A DNA stretch of 64,000 nucleotides from Pezicula radicicola (lineage: Eukaryota; Ascomycota; Leotiomycetes; Helotiales; Dermateaceae): positions 216,123-280,122 of the forward strand of contig PDUO01000007.1 of NCBI GenBank assembly GCA_003008705.1, in the 5' to 3' direction. The notes beneath the pieces were generated by a model. It did no database searches. It saw only the letters and a list, made by a program, of their open reading frames with translations, and was not told the origin of the DNA. Below, piece by piece: positions 23,529 through 32,922 of this stretch (position 1 is the first letter of the stretch; every line of letters begins with the position of its first letter). A program made the translations under genes and the position numbers.

Positions 23529-24137
23529 TGCCATGGCCCTAACCAGCTACAGTAAACCTAACTGCCCTGCCCGCCTCCTGCTCCGGCGCCATCTCGTTCA
23601 GCTTGCCTAGGCATGGAAAAAGGTCCTGGGTTACCTTCTTTAGTCAAAAGTATGCAGCCATATGCAGAGGCCTGCAGCTGCAGTAACCTGCATGTGCACA
23701 GCCGCACACACAAAAGACTGAGGGTGACGAGAGACAGAGACAGAGCGACCGCCGCGGACCGACAGGCTTTTTACAGCTCCACTCCACAATAGCGAAAGGG
23801 TACAGGGCTCGCCGGGTCAGTCCCGCACCCTAAGCCTTGCTAATCGATCTGCTATATCACCCCACCATCTCCCAGGTAAAAGCGATTTTTCTCTTCCCTC
23901 TCTTCTGTACGATTATTCGTCGGTACCTTTTTCCTCTTGTTTAAGGCGCGCAAACTAATTCCCTTGTCTCGGGACCGCCAAAACAACTACTCCTATTCTT
24001 TCATTGCTCTACATTTTATTTGTGTTTCCCATCCTGTTCCTCGTTTTTCGCAAAGAAAAGCAACCCGAAATCGCTTCGACCTCTCGTCGCCTATTCTCGA
24101 GATAGCCGCTCCCACATACTCGAACACGAACCATACA

Positions 24138-25163
24138 ATGCCTCCTCAACTCCTACCCGCCTCGGCGGCAGCGTTTGCGCCTCGAGCAGCCTCTGTCAAT
24201 GTCGTTCTGAGTTCAAAAGTTGAGCCCTGGTTAACACAAACCCTGAAGCGCATCAATCGAATCAAGCGTCCTCTCAACAGCGTCCCTCAGCACCAGAGAT
24301 GTTTAACAGAAACATTATCCTCGTCGACTGCCATCTGGACAATCAGCTCGCTCATGCTCCAAAAAGCACCAGACGCAGATTTGCGCAAGGATTCGAATCC
24401 TTTGATCGAGGCTCTGTTCAACTACCAACTCATCCACATAGAGGCGTATATAGTGCATGTCGACATGGTTTTGCGCAATGAGGTCGCTTTCAAGCTTACT
24501 CCAGACTCAATCGAAGCACTTATAGAGTACCACAAAGAGATTCATTGTGTGGATATTGCAGCCAACACCTACAACTGGTCTGAGAAAGAGCTACAAGTCA
24601 AGAAGTTGCACGAGGAATTTGTTCAAGCTATCAACAAATTTGTCTACCGAACACATGTCTCTGCATTGGAAGGATTGGAGGAGGATGGTGCTGGCGAATT
24701 GTTGTGTGGAAAGAGCGAGGAAGTCAAGAACAACATTATAGGCCTCTTCCTTCCTCTGTTACCGCCTCCACCAAGGATTGTGGATGTCGTTCGGCCGCCA
24801 CCTCTGTTGCCCAGCTCCCCAGCAGGCGCAAACTGGTGGTCACAACCGAGCATCCCGACTTCGGTGCCCGCTCCAGTTGACTCATGGAGAATGGTACCAT
24901 CAAGTCCAAGTACGACGTCCTCGACAGACTCGCACTCGTTATGGGCCAGCATGGGACTGGATCAGATACAACTTCCATCTCCTGCGCCGTCCTACAGTCA
25001 GCCATACTCCACAGCTGGTTTATATTACAGCTCACCTCAAGTCACGGCATCAATTCCTTCCCTCCCATTACCCAGTATGTTAGCGCAACAGCAATGTGGC
25101 GTAGGCATGGGTTACGGGGGATTCGGCTGGGATAGATACCAGGAGTATGCAACGACGATGTGA
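24138..25163 (+). CDS. hypothetical protein, helical N-terminus and Pro/Ser-rich tail
   Basis: Single-exon gene of 341 aa from the ATG at 24138 (context ACAATGCC). The frame is open upstream to 23937, but that stretch reads like a 5' leader, so I chose the internal ATG starting MPPQLLPASAAAF. Residues 25-200 look mostly helical (WLTQTLKRINRIKRP, then LIEALFNYQLIHIEAYIVHV and ELQVKKLHEEFVQAINKFV). From about residue 225 the protein is Pro/Ser/Tyr-rich (LLPPPPRIVDVVRPPPLLP; Gly/Tyr-rich near the end). No signal peptide or membrane segment is seen, and I recognise no domain. The neighbours are gene-poor DNA on both sides. The long pyrimidine-rich leader is typical of a transcribed fungal gene. 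Confidence 0.7.
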   Translation: MPPQLLPASAAAFAPRAASVNVVLSSKVEPWLTQTLKRINRIKRPLNSVPQHQRCLTETLSSSTAIWTISSLMLQKAPDADLRKDSNPLIEALFNYQLIHIEAYIVHVDMVLRNEVAFKLTPDSIEALIEYHKEIHCVDIAANTYNWSEKELQVKKLHEEFVQAINKFVYRTHVSALEGLEEDGAGELLCGKSEEVKNNIIGLFLPLLPPPPRIVDVVRPPPLLPSSPAGANWWSQPSIPTSVPAPVDSWRMVPSSPSTTSSTDSHSLWASMGLDQIQLPSPAPSYSQPYSTAGLYYSSPQVTASIPSLPLPSMLAQQQCGVGMGYGGFGWDRYQEYATTM

Positions 25164-28100
25164 CAATCAAGGCCTAGTACTTCCACGAACTACTCTATTG
25201 CCCACTCAAGGTACTAGCGCGGGCACCAACGATACTCTCCATGGACTTCTTCCACATTGTACACAACTCTGTTGAGACGACTTTAGCGGCATTTGATACC
25301 TCCAGGGCGGCAGGCATTTCGGCGTTTGCATCAACATCAGCGAGTGAGCGATATTTTGGGAACATAAAACACCATCTCCCTTCTCTCCTAGTACATATTC
25401 TTTTTTTGATACCATTCCCTTTGTCATCTGATATTTTAGCGTAGCGAGTTATTTTGGGACTTTTTTTTTTGGCTGGGTTCGGTTTCAACTCATCGGCAAC
25501 ACAGTCGCAAGCACGACCTTTACTTTCTTATATCGCATATGGCAGGACTGGGCGGCGGGGTACATTTAAAGCATTTTCGGCTATCAAATAAATAAAGTCA
25601 GCGAAAGATAGAGAAAGGGAATACGCAGCAATGCGCGGCGCGTCTGGATTTTGTTTTCCTTTTTATATATCTTGGTCAACTACCATTCTCGATCATTTTT
25701 CTTGTTCGTTTGTCTTACGGATATGGATATCATACACAGGACTTCTTCTTTTTACGACTTTCATTTGTCATGATACATCACGATCTCTTTACGGCTTGAT
25801 GTCTTTGGATGGGGATTCTGGGATGGCATTCATGATGAATTGGAAACACGTTCAAGAAATGAGGAAATGAACAGAAACTCATATGCCGGGCTAGAAGGAT
25901 CTGCGAGTCGGATCTTTCTAGTGAGCACGCCTGCGTGTTCAGCAAACGACTTGATGGCATCTCGATCGATTGCACGGGGATGGATCAACAAATGACGACA
26001 CGACATAACGACCGGTTCGCTATAATGTTTGTCAAACCTGCCCTGATATCCCAGGGCCACCCTACCTTTCTCTCACGATCATCTACTCTTCGCCACACAC
26101 TCAAGCTCCGAACGTTATGGACAATAACCTCCTGCGAGTCGGGAATCTTGGACATGACGATGGAATTGGATGTGATGGAGGCGAGTCGAGTTTCTGTGGA
26201 GTATGGAAGTCGTGGTTCAGGATAGGCAGGGCTGTAGGTCATCTCACTATATTCTCACAGGCCAAGAAATTGGTGCTGTTGGAGCGCTTCGTGCACTGCT
26301 GTGCAGTCGCGGGGCATGAGATGCTGGGTTCGCTGCACTGATTGCAATATCATCATTCCTTTGCCACTGGTGGCGAGGACTGCTGGATTGCTTGATTGCT
26401 TGGTTGGAAGGAAAGAGGACAAACCCTTATTCTAGTAGTAACAGTAATTGTGAAAGTCCTGCTACGTTTGAGAAAAACAAATACCCAAAAAAAAAGATCA
26501 TTTGAAAACACTATCCTCTCTTCCCCTGCTACTCTCACGTTCTTCTGTTCGCAACACAATGATTCTCACATGTCTACGGCTCCGTAGAATAATATCAATG
26601 GAGACAGGAAAGTGGAACCGGAACAGGGAACTAGTCATGAGAGCTGATGCTTACCCTTCGTGCAGTGCAGTTGAACTCGGTCGGGATATTTCTCAATTGG
26701 TCTATTTTCGATCGAAACGAAACTTCCTCCGGAGAGGTTGAAGTATGGGGTATGTTTACGCGAGCATGGGATTTTCAGCAACGGCTGAACTACAGCAGCT
26801 CGCAAGTAGTACTGTAAATTCTTACTGTACAGTGCCTTGGTCAGTATGAGTGAGAGCCACAGGCTGAACCCTGCACCGCACTAATAAGATATGGCTGCCT
26901 GCTAAAGGTCTTGTTAGCTTCGGATGTTGTAATTCGTTGTGGGTTCGGATGTATGTTGCTTAGATCCAAACCAGTTTAATTGCGCAAGTTACTTTAGTGT
27001 CGGTTGGAACCTGGGGGGAATGTAGAGTCGGGATTACCGATGTTCTGGGTTTAGACCAGGTACCAAATCGGAGGGCTAAGGAGGGTAGGTTAGGTTGAGG
27101 ACTTCGCGTGAAGCATCTTGGACCTTTTTTCATATGGAAGGATACCTATGCTTACTTTCGAGGGGACCTGCCTTCTTTAGCTACGAGTTGTTTAACGGCT
27201 GACATCTGGGGTTATACCGTTGTATTGATTCTTGGGTATTATTGATTAGGTAATCTACAGGCTGATTGTCTATGACGACTGGTCAGCCTTCTAGAATGAG
27301 TATGGATGGAGTGCGGATGAGAATGGTTTAGCCTTCCATGGAAATGCTTGATTTAGGCAGATAGCTTAGATAGGTATGTTGCTTTTCTGCTTATAGAGTG
27401 ATAAGGGGTGTTTTTATCCAGGTAGGAGTGAGCTTGTTATTAATATTGCTGGTAAAAATGTTCGTCAAAGTTGCTTGGCTTCTACTGTTTCTTACTGTGC
27501 GTGTTGAAATTTGACTTAAGCTGTAATGGGCTTTCCGGGTGCTTGTTAGGCATGTTCAGAAAAAATTATCTTTGGGCCTTGGCCTTGGCTCAATCTGGGG
27601 GATTGTTATTTGGCATGTGCTACTTGATGTTCTGCACAGCCTATTTCTAAATTTAACCACTTAGGGTGAATATACGTAAAATACCACTTACGCTCCTACT
27701 AAAACTAGACTAACGACCTGCAAGAACAAAAACTAAGAAATAGGCAATAGAGGAATACGTATATTAGCAAATAGTTCAGAGGTAAGTTATATAGGAATAG
27801 CCTTATATCATACAAAATCAAATTAAACAGAATCAGATAAGACTATGTATTCTAATGTCCGCGACTACGAATTAGAGACAAGACACCTAGGTATAGTAAG
27901 ATACTAATGCTCTTACTAATATTTAGTCTAAGTCTAAGTAGGTAACACTTTGTGATAATTGCACTTTGGCTTTTAGGAAATTAGGATGCCGAATATCAAA
28001 TGGCACATGCTAAATAACAATTCCCTCAATTTGTTATTTCTACTCTTCGTTGACTGGAAGCCGGAACTCGTATAATAGAGTTCTTAATTTCAGATCTCAT

Positions 28101-28189
28101 AAATCTCGGAATAAGAGAAGCTAGATGGCTATCTGACAAATTATATCATTATTACTAGTGATTACAATTAGTTCACCATCGCTGAAACT
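25164..28189. other. intergenic region with one inverted-repeat element
   Basis: No supportable gene. Frames are short and overlapping. The first few hundred bases are presumably 3' UTR of the preceding gene. At 26805-26832 there is a cluster of TACTGTA motifs. From about 27590 the DNA becomes AT-rich and contains the inverted-repeat element at 27591-28033. Confidence 0.5.
27591..28033. mobile_element. MITE-like element C with ~45-bp imperfect inverted termini
   Basis: The left end, GGGGATTGTTATTTGGCATG, continues through TGCTACTTGATGTTCTGCA. The right end (27987-28033), read on the minus strand, is AGGGAATTGTTATTTAGCAT continuing through GTGCCATTTGATATTCGGCA. That is roughly 34 of 40 matching positions. 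The interior is AT-rich (about 440 bp in all) and non-coding. Exact ends and target-site duplication are not resolved. The differences between arms include C/T changes, compatible with repeat-induced mutation but not tested. Confidence 0.65.
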
Positions 28190-29198
28190 TCAAACACTAG
28201 GCCACCCAAAATCCATCCATTTCGTCAACGTAGCATTCCAAGCTCCACTCTCCTCTTGAATTCTCACAAAAAGATCCACGAAATTCTTCCATACTACATC
28301 CCTTGGGAGCATATATCCCAACTCTGAGAAATCAAATGGTTGTCCATCTGACCCGGTGACCAAGCACAACTCACCCTCATGCAACTATTTCAACAGTTAG
28401 TATCTTACTATGACGTTCTCACCAGACAATAAACGGCATTCCTCAAGATTACAAATGATAGGTAATCAGAAAGAGGTTAAGGTAGAGAGATATACGGACC
28501 TTAACCTGTAATTCGACCTCAACAATATCACTAATCATAACATCCGCCGTTCCCTCAAGCACCGCCTCATAAACCAGATTATTATCCTCCAAGACCTCAA
28601 TAGTAGCCTTCAACAAATTCGCCCGATCAAATTTCTCATTGGTACCTCCTGAATTAACAACCACAATAACACCATCCTGATCGATGGTTTCCAGAGAAAT
28701 AAACTTAGCACTATCGGCGCAGCGAACACAGGCTGCTTTTCCTACTCGCTGCGTTGCGGCAGAGAAGAGAACGGTTTTTGCTCGCTCGAGTGTAATGCTT
28801 ATTCCACCCAGTGCTATATCGAAGGCTCCAGCGTTGAGGTCAGTGGTTAGATTTGCCCATACTGTGGGGATGAATTGGACTGGGTGAGCCAGACTGAGAG
28901 CATTGGATAGCGCTTGTGCTGTGTCGATATCGGCGCCGATGTAACTTGTGTTAAATGATGAGGAAGTTATGGTTGTATTGGTGGTGTTGGAGCTTGGAAA
29001 TACGGTTGTGTTTGTTATGAGATAGGAAAAAGGTTTGTAGTCTCCTGTTGTTCCGACCTTTAGAAAGCCTCTGCTAAGGATGGTGTCGAGTAGTGAGGTC
29101 GTGTTCGTGTATGAGAGTGATGGGGTGGATGCTGTGGCTGGCACACTTAAAAGTGTGAGGCAAGCGAGGAGGTTGCACTGTGATAGCAACATGTTCAT
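28190..29198 (-). CDS. secreted cyclohexadienyl dehydratase-like / family 3 solute-binding protein
   Basis: Two exons, 29198-28500 and 28384-28190, around a 115-bp intron with a TACTAAC branch site, give 297 aa. Residues 1-24 (MNMLLSQCNLLACLTLLSVP...) form a signal peptide. The mature part follows bacterial PheC: FLKVGTTGDYKPFSYL, then FDIALGGISITLERAKTVLF, VNSGGTNEKFDRANL, ADVMISDIVEVELQVKLHEG and PFDFSELGYMLPRD. PheC-type enzymes convert prephenate or arogenate to phenylpyruvate or phenylalanine; the fold is that of amino-acid-binding periplasmic proteins. An N-glycosylation-rich insert (NTT/NTS repeats near residues 60-80) is absent from my recollection of the bacterial proteins and fits extracellular life. 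Substrate is unknown: it may be a binding protein or a dehydratase. Bacterial ancestry is inferred; the intron and signal peptide show domestication. Start 29198 is chosen because it places the signal peptide at the N-terminus. Confidence 0.85.
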
Positions 29199-30030
29199 TT
29201 TTGGAATGCTGTCAAGTACTTCTTGGATTCCCATAGGGTGAGTGTGCATGGGGTTTATTAAATATTTAGATGTATATCCTAAATTTCAAGAACCCCATTC
29301 TTTGCAGACCTTGTGTAGCGAGAAAGTCTCTTTGAATGCCAAGTAGATAGGAATGTCATGCTGTGTAGTAATGCTATATGCCATCGCGCCGCGCTGTGGT
29401 AATTTAAGCGACGGGAGAATTAGATGGCCTAGTCGAACTTGCTAGTAGGTGTTTACTGAGCTTATTTACTTCCTTTTAGATCAATTAATGACGGGACTTT
29501 CTATCTATATTAGAATTGCACCGAGTCTGAATCGCTCGCTAGATAGTGCAAATCGGACTTGCCTTGGGCAGCTCGCTTGGTCCAAGTTGCTGAGCCCTTA
29601 TTTGACTGTCACATTTTAGGTAGATTTATAGAAATGGATTTATCAATTGAACGAGCCGTGGACTCGTCGGCATAGAACTAAAGTTCTTTCAAAGAACCTT
29701 GAATTTAGTGCGTGGATATCTAGATATACTTACGCTTCATTATGTGAGCAAAAGGACGCTAGAAAAATCTTTGTTTTTGCCTTAAGCCAGACTAGAGCGT
29801 GAAATCATTCGCTCTTGAACAGACATAAGTTGGAATTTACAATATAAGTTAGTGTATGAGAAATCTGAGTACAGCTATTTAAACGCGAATTACAAGGTGG
29901 ACTACAAGTAGTGAGGAAAGATAGATCAGACATATAGCTCTTCCTTTGCCTGTCTTGCAGACTAATGCTTACAGACGGAAACTTCTAAGTCTCAATTCAT
30001 CCTCTGTGATGATCAAGAACTGCCACTTGC
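29199..30030. other. intergenic region
   Basis: AT-rich non-coding sequence. The left part is the presumed promoter of the secreted dehydratase-like gene (AT-rich TTTATTAAATATTTAG at about 29250-29270). Around 29946-30030 short frames continue beyond the stop of the 2EXR-like gene and may be a lost 3' part of it. Confidence 0.5.
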
Positions 30031-30546
30031 TCAGAAGTCGATATAGTCGATATGATTCACGTCTATCAAAAAAAGCCCCGAAACTGAGTGAAACTCTGCT
30101 AAGGTGTCGATTGAAAATTTCCAGATTTGATGGTAAGTCGATCCACTTAACATAATATCGACAAATATGGTGTCTTTCTTGAAGTTGATAAAGGGAGGTA
30201 TAGAGGGATCTATAGTGCGACTTGGACCAATGAGCTTTTTGGCCACCTCCCGACTCTCAACGTTCGTTTGTAGGAGTGCACTAGTGGTGGATTCAACTCT
30301 GGCAAACATCTGCGTAATTTATCACAATTAGCATCGATTTTATTTTTATTTAGTTAACTTCGGTGTTTTGAAAGTCTCGGACTAAAGTGGTATTGCATTA
30401 AAAGAAGGAAGGCCAAGTGGTGAAGTACTTACTTTTTCATCCTGAAGAAGGTCCATCGTAGTAAAGATATTCGTGGGCTCCTCCAAAACTTTATCCCAGA
30501 TTATCAATCGAATTTCAACCGGGAGTTTGGGGAATATTGTGAACAT
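30031..30546 (-). CDS. 2EXR-like domain protein, short
   Basis: Exons 30546-30433 and 30309-30031 join in phase to 130 aa around a 123-bp intron. The N-terminus MFTIFPKLPVEIRLIIWDKV is the classic opening of fungal 2EXR-type proteins (F.xFPxLPxEIRxxIW). After the intron, LLQTNVESREVAKKL matches the 'N.ESR..A' motif, followed by INFKKDTIFVDI. The family is expanded in Pezizomycotina and has no established biochemical role. Known members are often 200-350 aa, so this one may be truncated or may have an unseen third exon: codable sequence in another frame continues past the stop (LLSKWQFLIITEDELRLRS). Confidence 0.55.
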
Positions 30547-32922
30547 GTTGTTGTCACGTTTGATGTCTTCAACTTGGAGTTGGGATATTGTATCTGCAAT
30601 ATCTACGAGAATATTGACTTTGGCGTCTGTGACGTATGCAGAAATACGTATAATGCAGATATGTGAGCGTATGAGAGTGTGAGTTCGGTGGTTATAAGTA
30701 TTGGTTTGAGAACCATTGCTTTGACAGATTCACCATTGCTTGCCTGGACAGCAATAACCGGGATGTTATTGTCAGGGACTTGAATTTTCAAATATATCTT
30801 TCCAGGTCTAACGTTTGCTCCTCATACCTAATAAGTATCAGAGGTTAAATGAGGTGGATCTTTAAAGATAGAAGTAGAGTCACTTTGTTTGGCCTCTGAT
30901 AGCATGAAGAGTTACTCAAACCAACCTAGCAACACAAATATCCAGGACAGCCTAGCAAATCCTAGTCACATAATCTTTAGTAATCCATAGATACTAGAAA
31001 ATCTTCGTAAAATGCTACATAATTTTATATTTGAACTTCGATTTTGTGGAAATTGTATATGCATATAACGAGTGAATTGTAAGTACTTGCCCTCTAAATA
31101 CGAGGTCAAGTAGTAGGCTATATATATTAAATAAGAGGCATCGAATTCATCCCGAATACCATACAAAATGGGTGATTTGTAATGTATGAGGCTTGCGCGG
31201 CCTTGGTTACAGAACAGGGCGAATTGATTCAAATCTTACAAATCAGAAAGGATCGAATATAAACCTAATGTGAGGATATACCCCACGCGATGGTTCTGAC
31301 ACGTGGTTTATGGGCAACACTTTATCTAAGGGTCGTCAATAACTTTTGCGTAGGAGCCGAAGGTAGCAATTCACTTTACTTTTAGTAGCTTACTCTGATT
31401 TCCACAACTGAACTTTGCGCCCAAATAAAACTTGTAGTCAAATACTGATTTTCTACAATTTGATAAAGAACAGTTCTACGTGCGATATCGAGGTATATCA
31501 GACTCTGCCTCGGAGCCACTTAGGATTCCTGTCGCCCTGATGAATGGCATGCACGAATGCGTGTATAAAAAAAAAAAAAGTGGTGTATACTGTACTATGC
31601 TCTTGGGCCTCTGCCGGCAGTATTGTTGAAAGCGGATCCCTGCAGATTTCGTGATTTGTGTTGCGTGACTTGAAAATTAGGTAATTGTCACTCGAGTCAG
31701 CAAATGCTGTGAGCTTCGCGCAAGGAGGCAGGTGTCGCGCGGGGTTAGAATTGGGTTGGAATTGAGTTGGGATTGAGTTGGGATTTAAGTTTCGACTCGA
31801 ATAGGAAGGAAGAGCAACTATAGTGCTGTACAACCAACTGTACTATATAACTGTCGGGTCGTTGACCCGAACCTTCTTCTTTCGACGAGTCACGCGACAT
31901 AACTTCCCCTTTTCGGCCAAAAAAAAAAAAGAAAGTTACGAGTAGTTACGGAGCGAATGCAAATGCGCTTAAGTTGTTTAGCCAAATTTTAACGCGAAAA
32001 AGGTGTCGTGTGCAAGAAGTGAGCACATCGCTTACTCTCCCGTATAGGCTCAAAGCTGCAAGGCTTTGTGATGAATGGCACCCAAAGAGCCAATGCCGTT
32101 ATTGAGAGCGGCATCGAGCACACTCTCTTCGCTCAGCCAAGCTAGTAGATCTCGGTATGTTTGGGTCCATATGTGTATTTTGGGGGTATCGTCATCAGCA
32201 TCATCTCTAAGCGACGTCGTATTGCGGGGGAAAGGAGAGAAGTCCTGTGTTTCTCTACGCGAGCGAGCGAGTGATCCGCGTGACCCTTTTCCACCTTTGC
32301 AGAAAGCCCAGAAAGCCGGAAAAGGGAGGAGAGGAGGAGCAGTTATCGCCCCGTCACTTGCAGACCTTATCAGTGCTTACAATAATAATCTACGGCACTT
32401 TATGAGCCATCACAGTATACAAAAGACCGGCACCGAGGGGTAAATACTATATATTCGAGCAATATAGGACGAATTGAGAATTGAGTGTGGTGGCCTGGGA
32501 TCACAAGCTACAACTCATGATCTTCTTTCTTCTTATCGGCACGGCCCAAACATTCCACATCTGTTCACCGCGAACGCACCAAGGTGGGTGATGGAGGGGT
32601 TGCCGCCCGAAATTCTCGATTATCTCGACTGGTACAAGGGATACAAGGGGCACAATGGGTACAACTGTCCCTGGACCCAAACATTTTGTCAATGTCACAG
32701 GGGACATTGGCGCCACGGCCAAAGGCACTAGGATGTCTTGGTCGTCATAATACCGTTGTGATATCTGTTACTCGCCATACGGAATATCTTCTTTGGCGAC
32801 ATGTCAGTCAATCAGTCAGAGCGCAGTAGTGCAGTGCAGCGTGCTACTTATATGTAGGTGCTCGCAGTCCTCCAAGTGAAGGTTGCTTTCTCTGCCAGTT
32901 TGTTGTCCGCAGAGCTCTCAAG
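30547..32922. other. intergenic region
   Basis: No supportable gene. A frame at 30603-30791 (-) and others near 31500-32440 are unconvincing. The stretch includes an imperfect GGATTGAGTTG tandem repeat at 31741-31790, poly-A/T runs (31567-31579, 31920-31931) and TACTGTAC-like motifs at about 31586 and 31838. The right end (after about 32830) is the promoter of the GH3 gene. Confidence 0.5.
31741..31790. repeat. imperfect ~11-bp tandem repeat (GGATTGAGTTG)
   Basis: Four to five imperfect units such as GAATTGGGTTG, GAATTGAGTTG, GGATTGAGTTG. It generates an artificial NPNSIPTQFQPNSNP frame on the minus strand. Confidence 0.7.

Larger units (their letters stand above)
18861..24137. other. 5.3-kb region without a supportable gene
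   Basis: Many short overlapping frames occur, the longest being 143 codons (20500-20931 and 22448-22879, +), without recognisable domains or conserved splice structure. Visible content: a 12-bp GGGGCAGCGGCA tandem at 20108-20138, a CTC run near 22226-22248, CATGAC repeats at 23503-23528 and several TACTGTAC-type motifs (19261, 20913, 21956, 22292). The pyrimidine-rich stretch 23880-24130 is the likely promoter and leader of the next gene. Small lineage-specific genes cannot be excluded. Confidence 0.5.

Noticed and set aside
31498..31833. 111-codon minus-strand frame with an NPNSIPTQF repeat
   Set aside because: Its repeat is the translation of a simple 11-bp tandem; no other coding sign.
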